The translations under genes were made by a program, and so were the position numbers. A stretch of DNA of 17,046 nt from positions 1 through 17,046 of the forward strand of contig JAZNXY010000059.1 in assembly GCA_045594105.1 (NCBI GenBank), written 5' to 3'. Below, piece by piece: positions 1 through 7,735 of this stretch; position 1 is the first letter of the stretch, and the number at the start of each line of letters is the position of its first letter. The notes beneath the pieces were generated by a model. That model saw only the letters and a list, made by a program, of their open reading frames with translations. It was not told where the DNA came from and did not search any database. Source of the stretch: URNF01 sp045594105 (GTDB lineage Bacteria > Bacillota > Clostridia > Oscillospirales > Acutalibacteraceae).

Positions 1-494
1 TCCTGCGGCTGAGAGGTGCCGTCTTTATCGTCGTGACCCATAATTGCGGCAAGCACCGCTTTTGCATCAGCCACGGACATAGCGGCGACACCGACAGTAT
101 CACCCGAGCAAGCGGCGGGAATGGTGCCAAAACGGGATACGGTACCATAGGTGGGTTTTACAAACACGTGGTTGCCCTGTGCGGCAGCACGGCGGGGTGC
201 ACCATTGACGTCAAGCTGTACCGCAGCAACCACCTCACCGCTTTCTACCATTTTGGCAGAATCGGTGGTAAAGCTGCCGTCCTCACGGGTGACAGCACCG
301 CCAAACGAGGTTTCGCCGATCACATCCATGCCCAGCTCACCGACCTTCGCTTTTCCGCTGACGGTATACCCTGCAGCTGCCAGTTTATCCACCACAGTAG
401 CGTCAAACAAGCTCATAAAGCCGCCTAACATTTTAGAGCCGGCAGACGTGGGCAGAGTTTTGGTGAGTATCATATCATCTAATACGACTTTCAT
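1..494 (-). CDS. GatA-like amidase-family protein, catalytic residues apparently lost (partial, C-terminus off window)
   Basis: 164 codons are visible and run off the left edge. The protein is clearly related to GatA, the amidase subunit of Asp-tRNA(Asn)/Glu-tRNA(Gln) amidotransferase: SKML (residues 20-23), DATVVDKL (31-38), VKPTYGTVSRFG (112-123) and GHDDKDGTS (153-161) all fall in GatA order. Against a remembered Bacillus GatA, the catalytic Lys of the KDN motif falls on Asp6, the cis-Ser of GGSSGGS on Phe75, and the nucleophile Ser of DTGGS on Ala99. About 70 N-terminal residues of a normal GatA are absent. The start is well fixed: an AGGGGG site lies just upstream of ATG 494, and the first in-frame stop upstream is the gatC stop itself (507-509), so no longer form exists in this frame. 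It is third in the aspS-gatC operon, 12 bases after gatC. It should not release ammonia from glutamine by the normal mechanism. It could be a non-catalytic GatA paralogue with a structural or regulatory role, or a decaying gene, although the frame is open and ordered. The family call is strong; the function is unknown. Confidence 0.8.
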   Translation of the reverse strand, partial: MKVVLDDMILTKTLPTSAGSKMLGGFMSLFDATVVDKLAAAGYTVSGKAKVGELGMDVIGETSFGGAVTREDGSFTTDSAKMVESGEVVAAVQLDVNGAPRRAAAQGNHVFVKPTYGTVSRFGTIPAACSGDTVGVAAMSVADAKAVLAAIMGHDDKDGTSQPQ

Positions 495-506
495 ATCTCT
501 GCCCCC

Positions 507-788
507 TTATTCTACCAGACGAGGTACCTGCCAATAGCCGTCCATGGTTTCGGGCGCGCCTTTTTGCAGGTCGTCACGGTCAAAGTTTTTCTCCGCTACA
601 TCCTCACGCAGTGCAGCAGGGACAGGCAGTACGTGTACCATACGCTCCACCTTGTCAGTGTCAATGGCATTCAAGCTTTCAATTTCTGTATGCTGTGCCT
701 CCAGAAAAGCTGTCAGTGCAACCGCCTGCTCATCGGTAAGCTGCAGCTGATTCAATTTTTCCAAGCGGCGTAATACTTCTCTTTCCAT
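507..788 (-). CDS. gatC: GatC-like subunit of tRNA-dependent amidotransferase
   Basis: A 93-aa protein of the usual GatC length (about 95). GatC normally wraps around GatA and GatB and stabilises the GatCAB complex that converts Glu-tRNA(Gln) or Asp-tRNA(Asn) to Gln-tRNA(Gln) or Asn-tRNA(Asn). The pattern is typical: an N-terminal helical part with LEKLNQLQLTDEQ, a second helix ending ESLNAIDTDKVE, then HVLPVP, ALREDV and a C-terminal APETMDGYWQVPRLVE, matching the family ending DGFFKVPRVIE. A GGAGAG site precedes ATG 788, and the aspS stop lies 14 bases upstream, so the two genes are co-transcribed. Its partner here is the catalytically altered GatA-like protein, so it may serve that protein rather than a standard GatCAB; gatB is not in the window. 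Confidence 0.88.
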   Translation of the reverse strand: MEREVLRRLEKLNQLQLTDEQAVALTAFLEAQHTEIESLNAIDTDKVERMVHVLPVPAALREDVAEKNFDRDDLQKGAPETMDGYWQVPRLVE

Positions 789-802
789 TTAAGAATCTCT
801 CC

Positions 803-2566
803 TTAGTCACGAACTTTGATGTGTACTTCACGGAGCTGCTGTTCGGTAACCTCACCGGGTGCGCCCATCATCACGTCTTGTGCATTACCGTTAAGCGGGA
901 ATGCGATAACGTCACGAATGGTTTCCTCCTCGGCGATAAGCATCACCATACGGTCTACACCGGGTGCCATACCTGCATGCGGCGGCGCACCATAGGAGAA
1001 GGCGGTGTACAGAGCACCAAACTTCTGCTTGACATCCTCTTCACCGTAGCCGGCAATTTCGAACGCCTTTTTCATAATTTCGGGGTTATGGTTACGCACA
1101 GCACCCGAAGACAGCTCTACGCCGTTACATACGATATCGTACTGGTAGGCGAAAATATCCAGCGGGTCCTTGTTCAGCAGTGCATCCATACCGCCCTGCG
1201 GCATGGAGAAGGGGTTATGGGTAAAGTCGATTTTACCCGTTTCCTCGTTTCTTTCGTACATCGGGAAATCCACGATGAAGCAGAACTCAAAGCGATCGGT
1301 CTGAACAAGTCCCAGCTCATTGCCAATCCAGGTACGCATCTGCCCTGCCAGCGAATCGATAACCGCCGGTGTATCGCTGATGAAGAACAAGCTCTCGCCT
1401 TCCTTGATACCAACCAGTGCGGTCAGCTCCGCTTTCTGCTCATCGGTCAGGAACTTCGCGATCGGGCCTTTATATTCGCCGTTTTCAAGGGTGATATACC
1501 CAACACCGAAACGCATGCCAATGCTTCTGGAATAGGTGTCGATGTCTTTTTCGAACGCTTTTTTGCCATCCTTCTTGGCAAGATAGTTGGCAACAATACC
1601 ACGCACCAATTTATTTTTGAACGGTACGGTTCTGCCGTTAAACTCCAAAAACTCGTGCTTGGCAAAGAAATCGGTCAAATCCCGGATTTCGAGGGGGTTA
1701 CGCAGGTCGGGTTTATCGGTACCGTATTTGAGCATGGATTCCGCAAACGGAATACGCTTAAACGGCGGTTTTGAAATCTCTTTGTCGGAGAACTTCTTGA
1801 AGGTGTTATACACAACCTCTTCCGCTACCGCAAATACGTCCTCCTGCGATGCAAAGGACATTTCAAAGTCCAGCTGATAGAACTCACCGGGCGAACGGTC
1901 CTGGCGTGCATCTTCATCACGGAAGCAAGGTGCAATCTGGAAATATTTATCAAAGCCCGAAGCCATCAACAGCTGCTTAAACTGTTGCGGAGCTTGCGGC
2001 AATGCGTAAAACTTACCCTTATGCTTACGACTGGGCACGAGATAGTCACGCGCACCTTCGGGAGAGGAAGCGGTCAGAATGGGGGTCTGGATTTCCAAGA
2101 AGCCCAGTTCTTCCATCTGTTTGCGGAGATACGAAATAATCTGTGCACGCAGAACTATATTATTGTGAATGGCAGGGTTACGCAGATCGAGGAAACGGTA
2201 TTTCAAGCGCACATCCTCACGGATCTGGGTCGAGGAAGTGATCTCAAACGGCAGATTCTGCTGAGAAGGGCCTAACACTTCCAGCTTTTCCGCACGTACC
2301 TCCACCAAACCGGTGGCAAGCTTCGGGTTTACGGTTTCTTCATCTCTCTTGGTTACGGTGCCTTCAATAAGCACAACCGTTTCTTTATTGACACCCTGCA
2401 GCATCGCATCGTCGGACAACACCACCTGGGTAATGCCGTAGTGGTCACGCAGGTCCACGAACAAAACGCCGCCATGGTCACGCACGGTTTCCACCCAACC
2501 GCCGAGCTTTACGGTCTGACCGATGTGGTCAAGATTCAGTTCATTACAAGTGTGTGTTCTTAACAT
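803..2566 (-). CDS. aspS: Aspartyl-tRNA synthetase (bacterial type)
   Basis: A 587-aa class II synthetase that charges tRNA(Asp), and in non-discriminating forms also tRNA(Asn), with aspartate in the cytoplasm. Visible in order: an N-terminal OB-fold for the anticodon (about 1-100, with LGGWVETVRDHGG), motif 1 region with FLEIQTPIL, PEGARDYLVPSR (about 170-181), motif 2 FRDEDARQDRSPGEF (about 216-230), the bacterial GAD insertion (roughly 290-420), and motif 3 GMAPGVDRMVML followed by IRDVIAFP. Length fits the family (about 590). The start chosen is ATG 2566, because GGAGG lies 6 bases upstream; the in-frame ATG at 2587 has no such site. His31 in RDHGG is the residue reported for non-discriminating AspRS of Pseudomonas aeruginosa. 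It heads an operon with gatC and a gatA-like gene and is controlled by a T-box leader. Confidence 0.97.
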   Translation of the reverse strand: MLRTHTCNELNLDHIGQTVKLGGWVETVRDHGGVLFVDLRDHYGITQVVLSDDAMLQGVNKETVVLIEGTVTKRDEETVNPKLATGLVEVRAEKLEVLGPSQQNLPFEITSSTQIREDVRLKYRFLDLRNPAIHNNIVLRAQIISYLRKQMEELGFLEIQTPILTASSPEGARDYLVPSRKHKGKFYALPQAPQQFKQLLMASGFDKYFQIAPCFRDEDARQDRSPGEFYQLDFEMSFASQEDVFAVAEEVVYNTFKKFSDKEISKPPFKRIPFAESMLKYGTDKPDLRNPLEIRDLTDFFAKHEFLEFNGRTVPFKNKLVRGIVANYLAKKDGKKAFEKDIDTYSRSIGMRFGVGYITLENGEYKGPIAKFLTDEQKAELTALVGIKEGESLFFISDTPAVIDSLAGQMRTWIGNELGLVQTDRFEFCFIVDFPMYERNEETGKIDFTHNPFSMPQGGMDALLNKDPLDIFAYQYDIVCNGVELSSGAVRNHNPEIMKKAFEIAGYGEEDVKQKFGALYTAFSYGAPPHAGMAPGVDRMVMLIAEEETIRDVIAFPLNGNAQDVMMGAPGEVTEQQLREVHIKVRD

Positions 2567-2627
2567 AACGATTCCTCCGTTAAACAATATTCTATGAGTT
2601 TTCGGTTTGTTTATGTTGGATAAAAGT

Positions 2628-2672
2628 AAAAAAAGACGCCTTTCATCCCAAAAATGGGACGAAAGACATCTT
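2628..2672 (-). terminator. T-box-controlled intrinsic terminator
   Basis: A long stem (AGATGTCTTTCGTCCCA with TGGGATGAAAGGCGTCT, a few G-U or mismatched positions) with a TTT loop is followed by seven T on the minus strand (2628-2634). It lies directly 3' of the T-box sequence, so it is the terminator arm competing with the antiterminator. Confidence 0.9.
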
Positions 2673-2880
2673 CCGCGGTACCACCCAAATTGACCGCCAA
2701 AAGCGGTCCTCTTTTATCACCTTGACGCAGTGTGACGGACGGTTCTACTGACCTACAGGCGTTCTTCCGTCGGCTACGGAGTGTTCTTCCCCTCATTCGC
2801 ATTACCGTTTCACACCAACCAACGGCTCTCTGTTAATGCAAAATGAAGGTACTCTCTCCCTCAATGCCTTTATAAATTAC
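2628..2880 (-). promoter_or_regulatory. T-box riboswitch leader of the aspS-gatC-gatA-like operon, GAAC specifier
   Basis: The conserved 14-base T-box GGGTGGTACCGCGG is present intact at 2673-2686. Stem I can be drawn: GGAG (2856-2859) with CTCC (2778-2781), then CCTTCATT (2842-2849) with AATGAGGG (2790-2797), then GCATTA with TAATGC. The specifier loop between the first two helices is AGAGTA on the 5' side, including the loop-E AGTA, and GAAGAACA on the 3' side. Inside it lies GAAC (2783-2786), readable as AAC (Asn) followed by the usual A, or as GAA (Glu). A Stem III-like hairpin GACCGC/GCGGTC sits at 2692-2708, just before the antiterminator. Uncharged tRNA should favour antitermination and so expression of the operon. 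This leader fills the 350-base gap upstream of aspS. Confidence 0.93.
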
Positions 2881-2886
2881 ATTGTA

Positions 2887-2914
2887 ATTGTATCACATTT
2901 TTTTGGCTTGTCAA
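2887..2914 (-). promoter_or_regulatory. SigmaA-type promoter of the aspS operon
   Basis: TTGACA (2909-2914) and TACAAT (2887-2892) with a 16-base spacer. A second TACAAT lies at 2881-2886 but is too far from the -35. Transcription should begin near 2880, just ahead of Stem I of the T-box. The -35 lies 5 bases beyond the stop codon of the upstream amylase gene. Confidence 0.85.
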
Positions 2915-2918
2915 CAGT

Positions 2919-4778
2919 TTATTTTTCCCACAAAAACACACAGCCGGACATTGCAGGAACGGTAACCACACCGTTTTTGAGTGTGCCGTTCCCGTAAAGG
3001 GGTTTAACGGTGTCAGACAGCGACGGCACAGCAATACCCGTTGTGTTCTTGCCACGGTTTACGGCACAAAGCAGTGCGTGGGTTTCGGTTTCACGGATAA
3101 AGCAGAGGATATCTCCGCCGCCACGTACCGCACGGAAACTGCCTTCTGCGAGCGGCGGTGCATTTTTACGCATTTCGCCAAGCCCTTTGTACCACTCTAA
3201 AAGGTCAGTGTCCTCTTTTCCCCACGGATAACATCCACGGTTAAAGGGATCGCTATACCCTTCCATGCCCGCTTCGTCACCGTAATACACACACGGCACA
3301 CCCGGTAGACAGAACTGCAATAAGGAAGCCAGCTTGAGCAGCTTTTTGCCATGTTGCTTCTGTGCAGCGGTCAACTGCTGTGCCGCCTGCCAACGTCTGG
3401 CACGGCCTCTTGCCGGCTCGCCCGCCAAAACGGTCAAAGCACGTGCCGTGTCGTGTGTGCCGATATGATTCATCAGCAAACGTGTCACCTCAGGCGGATA
3501 GTTCTCCACAATGCCCTCGACGGTATTGAAAAATGCAGCGGTAGAGCCACCTGTTAGAAATCGTAAAATGGCATTTGCAAAGGGATAGTTCATCACGCTA
3601 TCCAGCTGTCCGCCCAACAGGTAGCGACGCAAATGACCGTAGCTTTCCTTGTTGCTTGCGTCTTCCCATACCTCACCGAGCAGCAAGCTGTCGGGATCTT
3701 CTGCTTTTACCGCAGCACGCAAAGCATCAATAAACGGGTCGGGCAATTCATCTGCCACATCCAGACGCCAACCGCTTGTGCCACGGCGCAGCCATTGTCG
3801 TACAATGCCGTCCTCGCCTGCGATATACCCACGGAATGCCGGGGACAACTCATCAATTTCGGGCAGGGTCTCAAAGCCCCACCAGCTCGTATAGTCGGCA
3901 GGCCAGCGACGGAACTGATACCACGGATAGAACGGTGAGGCAATGCTTTGATACGCACCTGCCGTTTGGTATCTGCCGTAGCGGTTAAAGTAACGGCTGT
4001 CCGCACCCGTATGGCTGAACACCCCGTCTAAAATCACCCGAATACCGTGTGCCTTTGCCGCCGTTGTCAAGGCGGTCAGGTCATCGTTCGTACCGAGTAA
4101 GGGGTCTATCTTTTCGTAATCCGCCGTATCGTAACGGTGGTTGGAATGGGCTTCAAAAACAGGATTTATATACAGGCAGGTAACACCCAAAGAGGCAAGA
4201 TACGGCAATTTCTGCTCAATGCCTTTCAAGTCACCGCCAAAGTAGTCATTGTTAAGGACACGCCCTTGTTTGTCCGGCTCCCAATGCGGTTGACCGCCCC
4301 AATCGTCACGTAAGATGCGGTCATCGGGAACGTTTTCCTTCGGGGTACCCGAAGAAAAAAAGCGGTCAGGGAAAATCTGATAAAACACACCGCCCGCCAA
4401 CCAGTCGGGTGTTTTGAAATTACGGTCATAGCAGGTTAACTGCCACCGTGCACCTGCATCACGGCTTACAGCCGCCGTACCGTCCGGCAATGCGGTCAGA
4501 TGCCGTACCGAACCGTCACGGCATACACATTCAAAGCCGTAGTGGTAAATACCGACAGCAGGGGTAAAATCACATTCCCACCATTCAATGTGGGGGGTGG
4601 GCTGTCCTGCCCAGAACATGCCGTCACGGCGTTCGGGTCTGCGGTCACAGGACACGCAAAAAACCGCTTCGGTACACCCCCATTCACGTGGTATCTGTAT
4701 ACGAAAATGTACCGCCTCTCCTTCCTTTACCGCACCGAAGGGGTAGCGGAAGGACGTATCACGGGATGAAAAATACAC
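2919..4778 (-). CDS. GH13 alpha-amylase family glycosidase, neopullulanase/cyclomaltodextrinase-like
   Basis: A 619-aa protein with no signal peptide, so it probably acts in the cytoplasm on imported maltodextrins or on glycogen. An N-terminal beta-sandwich-like part (about 1-115) precedes the catalytic barrel, which starts near WLAGGVFYQIFPDRF (126-140). GH13 motifs: region I DGVFSHTG (251-258); GWRLDVADE with nucleophile Asp340; LLGEVWED with acid/base Glu369; NHIGTHDTAR with stabilising Asp443. LPEID (305-309) stands where GH13_20 enzymes have MPKLN, which together with NNDYFGGDLKGI suggests a neopullulanase-like enzyme; the exact subfamily is uncertain. The start is GTG 4778 with AAAGGAGGT 7 bases upstream. 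A terminator separates it from pckG. No clear terminator follows it, so transcripts may run into the aspS leader. Confidence 0.92.
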   Translation of the reverse strand: MYFSSRDTSFRYPFGAVKEGEAVHFRIQIPREWGCTEAVFCVSCDRRPERRDGMFWAGQPTPHIEWWECDFTPAVGIYHYGFECVCRDGSVRHLTALPDGTAAVSRDAGARWQLTCYDRNFKTPDWLAGGVFYQIFPDRFFSSGTPKENVPDDRILRDDWGGQPHWEPDKQGRVLNNDYFGGDLKGIEQKLPYLASLGVTCLYINPVFEAHSNHRYDTADYEKIDPLLGTNDDLTALTTAAKAHGIRVILDGVFSHTGADSRYFNRYGRYQTAGAYQSIASPFYPWYQFRRWPADYTSWWGFETLPEIDELSPAFRGYIAGEDGIVRQWLRRGTSGWRLDVADELPDPFIDALRAAVKAEDPDSLLLGEVWEDASNKESYGHLRRYLLGGQLDSVMNYPFANAILRFLTGGSTAAFFNTVEGIVENYPPEVTRLLMNHIGTHDTARALTVLAGEPARGRARRWQAAQQLTAAQKQHGKKLLKLASLLQFCLPGVPCVYYGDEAGMEGYSDPFNRGCYPWGKEDTDLLEWYKGLGEMRKNAPPLAEGSFRAVRGGGDILCFIRETETHALLCAVNRGKNTTGIAVPSLSDTVKPLYGNGTLKNGVVTVPAMSGCVFLWEK

Positions 4779-4802
4779 GGGCAGGACCTCCTTTCAAAAA
4801 GG

Positions 4803-4836
4803 TAAAAGCGGCATAGCCCCGCAGGGCTATGCCGCT
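4803..4836 (-). terminator. Intrinsic terminator of pckG
   Basis: A perfect 13-bp stem AGCGGCATAGCCC/GGGCTATGCCGCT (4807-4836) is followed on the minus strand by TTTT and, after ACC, another T run. It starts 10 bases past the pckG stop. Confidence 0.9.
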
Positions 4837-4846
4837 CACGTTTCTC

Positions 4847-6607
4847 TTAACCGAGACGCTCGGTGAGGGCAGCGAGCTGCTTTTTCAGTTCTTCGGGCAG
4901 TTTGTCTCCGAATTTTGCATAGAATTCGCTGATACCGTCAAGCTCGGCTTTCCACAGGTCGTTGTCAACCGCAAGAATGCCCTTGAGGGTTTCAATGCTG
5001 AAGTCAAGACCGGTCAGGTCGATGTCTTCGGCGTTCGGCACGTAACCGATAGCGGTCTCTTTAGCGTCCGCCTTGCCTTCGCAGCGGTCGAGAATCCATT
5101 TCAGCACACGCAGGTTGTCACCGAAGCCGGGCCAGATGAAGTTGCCTTCGTCGTCGGTGCGGAACCAGTTAACGTTGAAGATTTTGGGTGCTTTGTCGCC
5201 GAGCTTTTCGCCCATAGCGATCCAGTGTGCCCAGTAATCAGCCATATGATAGCCGCAGAAGGGTAGCATCGCCATCGGATCACGACGTACAACACCCACA
5301 GCACCGGTAGCGGCAGCGGTGGTTTCAGAAGCCATGATAGAACCTACGAACACACCATGGTTCCAGTCATGCGACTGGTATACCAGCGGAGCGGTCTTCG
5401 CACGGCGGCCACCGAATACGATAGCGGAGATCGGCACACCCTGGTGGGAGTCAAACTCAGCAGATACGCAGGGGCAGTTTTTCGCAGGAGCGGTGAAACG
5501 GGAGTTGGGATGTGCGCCATTGGAGCCGTCGGTGCAATCCCATTTTTCGCCTTTCCAGTTGATGGCATTTTTCGGCGGATTCTTATCCAGCTTTTCCCAC
5601 CACACGGTGTTATCGTCCAGATTATGCACAACGTTGGTAAAGATGGTGCCTTTCTGGGTGGAGATAAGTGCGTTGGGGTTGGAATTCATATTGGTACCCG
5701 GTGCTACGCCGAAGAAGCCGTTTTCGGGGTTACAAGCCCACAGACGACCATCTTCACCTATGCGCATCCAGGCAATGTCGTCACCAACACACCATACCTT
5801 GTAGCCCTTGCCCTTGTAGTACTCCGGCGGGATAAGCATAGCGAGGTTGGTTTTGCCGCAAGCAGACGGGAATGCCGCTGCGATGTATTTGATGTCGCCA
5901 TCGGGAGATTCCACACCGAGAATGAGCATATGCTCAGCCATCCAGCCCTCGTTGCGACCGAGGTAGGAAGCAATACGCAGCGCAAAGCATTTTTTGCCAA
6001 GCAACACGTTGCCGCCGTAACCGGAGTTAACCGAGTAGATGGTGTTATCCTGCGGGAAGTGGCAGATATAGCGTTTTTCCTCGTCGATATCACATTTACA
6101 GTGAATACCACGGATCCAGTCCTCGCTGTCACCCAGTGCTTCCAGAACGTCTGCGCCTACACGGGTCATAATCGCCATATTGAGCACAACATAGATAGAG
6201 TCGGTCAATTCGATACCGTATTTTGCGAACGGAGAACCCACGGGACCCATGGAATAAGGGATGATATACATGGTGCGACCCTGATAGCTGCCACGTGCGA
6301 TATCGTCCAGCATTTTATAAGCTTCAGCGGGGTCCATCCAGTTGTTGGTGGGACCTGCTTCTTCTTTGGTGGGAGCACAGATAAAGGTGCGGCCCTCCAC
6401 ACGTGCCACGTCGTTCACAGCAGTACGGTGCAGATAACAGCCGGGAAGTTTTTCTTCGTTCAATTTGATCATTTCGCCGGTCTGGCACGCTTCGGCACGC
6501 AGTGCCTCAAGCTGTGCTTCACTGCCGTCGATCCAAACCACCTGGTCGGGGCGGAGCAATTTCTGTTTTTCGTCTAACCATTTCAGGATAGATGCATTCT
6601 TCGTCAT
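4847..6607 (-). CDS. pckG: Phosphoenolpyruvate carboxykinase, GTP type
   Basis: A 586-aa cytoplasmic enzyme interconverting oxaloacetate + GTP and PEP + GDP + CO2. In fermenting anaerobes it often runs towards oxaloacetate as an entry to succinate or amino acids. The GTP-type P-loop AAFPSACGKTN (243-254) is present with the hyper-reactive Cys250, Lys252 and Thr253; the ATP-type enzyme would have GLSGTGKT instead. GEDGRLWACNPENGFFGVAPGTN (284-306) and FGGRRAKTAPLVYQ, which carries substrate-binding arginines, are further family hallmarks. The start chosen is ATG 6607, because AAAGGAG lies 7 bases upstream; the upstream ATG at 6664 falls inside the -10 box. It has its own promoter and terminator, so it is a single-gene unit between tsaD and the amylase. 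Confidence 0.97.
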   Translation of the reverse strand: MTKNASILKWLDEKQKLLRPDQVVWIDGSEAQLEALRAEACQTGEMIKLNEEKLPGCYLHRTAVNDVARVEGRTFICAPTKEEAGPTNNWMDPAEAYKMLDDIARGSYQGRTMYIIPYSMGPVGSPFAKYGIELTDSIYVVLNMAIMTRVGADVLEALGDSEDWIRGIHCKCDIDEEKRYICHFPQDNTIYSVNSGYGGNVLLGKKCFALRIASYLGRNEGWMAEHMLILGVESPDGDIKYIAAAFPSACGKTNLAMLIPPEYYKGKGYKVWCVGDDIAWMRIGEDGRLWACNPENGFFGVAPGTNMNSNPNALISTQKGTIFTNVVHNLDDNTVWWEKLDKNPPKNAINWKGEKWDCTDGSNGAHPNSRFTAPAKNCPCVSAEFDSHQGVPISAIVFGGRRAKTAPLVYQSHDWNHGVFVGSIMASETTAAATGAVGVVRRDPMAMLPFCGYHMADYWAHWIAMGEKLGDKAPKIFNVNWFRTDDEGNFIWPGFGDNLRVLKWILDRCEGKADAKETAIGYVPNAEDIDLTGLDFSIETLKGILAVDNDLWKAELDGISEFYAKFGDKLPEELKKQLAALTERLG

Positions 6608-6662
6608 AGTTTTTCTCCTTTCGGTCGATGTGCTTTTAGCACGCCAATCTTTGTCATTTATC

Positions 6663-6690
6663 ATTATACTAAAATTTCCGCAAATTTCAA
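6663..6690 (-). promoter_or_regulatory. SigmaA-type promoter of pckG
   Basis: TTGAAA (6685-6690), a 16-base spacer, and a perfect TATAAT (6663-6668). The 5' leader is about 50 bases and contains the ribosome binding site. Confidence 0.82.
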
Positions 6691-6718
6691 TAGTTAAAGC
6701 AGATTTTTGATAATTTTT

Positions 6719-7735
6719 TCACACATTTTTAACATCGATAGGCAGGGACGCCACAGCATTCAGATCCATGCCTGCCGTGTTGCCGCTCAGCAGCTCAAAA
6801 TACCCCTGTGCCGCTACCATGGCACCGTTATCGCCGCACAAAGACAGCGGCGGCGCAAACAGCTTAAGGCCACGTTTGTGACATTCCGCTTCCATTCTCG
6901 CACGCAAGCCCTTGTTGGCGGAAACACCGCCTGCGAGCACCAAGGTTTTCGCACCTGTATCCTCGGCGGCTTTCAGAAAATTGCCGCTAAGCATATCCAC
7001 CACGGCTTTACGGAAAGAAGCACACACGTCCTCCTTTACCAAGGTTTCCCCTTTTTGCTCTGCGTTATGCAGCAGGTTGATGGCGGCGGTTTTCAGCCCC
7101 GAAAAGCTGAAATCGTATGCACTGCCGTCTACACGTGGGCGGGGCAAGGTGTACGCATCGGGATTGCCCTGCTCGGCAGCATTATCCAACGCCACGCCAC
7201 CGGGGTACGGCATACCCATCATACGTGCTACCTTATCAAAACATTCCCCTGCCGCATCGTCACGGGTACGCCCGATAACACGGAAGGTGGTATAATCACT
7301 TACCTCTACGATATGGCTGTGTCCGCCCGACACGATCAGACACAAAAACGGCGGCTTCAACTCGGGGTGTGCCAGATAGTTTGCTGCGATATGTGAACGC
7401 AGATGATGGGTGGGGATGAGCGGTTTATTTGCCGCCAGTGCCAAGCCCTTGGCAAAGTTCACACCTACCAGCAACGCACCGATAAGACCGGGTGCGTGTG
7501 TCACGGCAATACCGTCAATATCTTCCAGAGAAATATTTGCCTCGGTCAGTGCGGCTTTCACCACACCCGAAATGGCTTCTGCGTGGCGGCGGGAGGCAAT
7601 TTCAGGTACCACACCACCGTACAAACGGTGTTCTTCCACCTGCGATGCCACCACGTTTGACAGCACTTCCCTGCCGTCCTTGACAACCGAAGCGGCCGTT
7701 TCGTCGCAGGAAGATTCAATTCCCAGAATGTACAT
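6719..7735 (-). CDS. tsaD: tRNA threonylcarbamoyladenosine (t6A) transferase TsaD
   Basis: A 338-aa ASKHA-fold enzyme that moves the threonylcarbamoyl group to A37 of ANN-decoding tRNAs. Visible: the N-terminal GIESSCDETAASVV, metal ligands His111 and His115 (HLRSH), LIVSGGHSH (133-141), GECFDKVARMMGMPYPGG, SGLKTA, AGGVSANKGLR (268-278), and Asp302 in CGDNGAMVA as the third metal ligand. Length is normal (about 340). Its ATG directly follows the rimI stop (TGAATG), and a GGGGAGGG site sits inside the end of rimI, so it is translationally linked. The usual partners tsaB and tsaE are not in the window. Confidence 0.97.
   Translation of the reverse strand: MYILGIESSCDETAASVVKDGREVLSNVVASQVEEHRLYGGVVPEIASRRHAEAISGVVKAALTEANISLEDIDGIAVTHAPGLIGALLVGVNFAKGLALAANKPLIPTHHLRSHIAANYLAHPELKPPFLCLIVSGGHSHIVEVSDYTTFRVIGRTRDDAAGECFDKVARMMGMPYPGGVALDNAAEQGNPDAYTLPRPRVDGSAYDFSFSGLKTAAINLLHNAEQKGETLVKEDVCASFRKAVVDMLSGNFLKAAEDTGAKTLVLAGGVSANKGLRARMEAECHKRGLKLFAPPLSLCGDNGAMVAAQGYFELLSGNTAGMDLNAVASLPIDVKNV

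Noticed and set aside
821..1774. A 317-codon open frame on the plus strand opposite aspS
   Set aside because: aspS on the other strand has all family motifs; this frame has none and no start signal.
2567..2587. Longer aspS start at ATG 2587
   Set aside because: The GGAGG site is placed for ATG 2566 and lies inside the longer form; the extra seven residues do not belong to the family.
2611..2802. Short open frame on the minus strand in the aspS leader
   Set aside because: It runs through the T-box and terminator, which explain the sequence fully.
5357..6577. A 406-codon open frame on the plus strand
   Set aside because: It lies opposite pckG, has Cys/His-rich low-complexity content with no known motif, and has no ribosome binding site; it is a shadow of the real gene.
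6608..6664. Longer pckG start at 6664
   Set aside because: That codon lies in the -10 box of the pckG promoter, and a clear AAAGGAG precedes ATG 6607.
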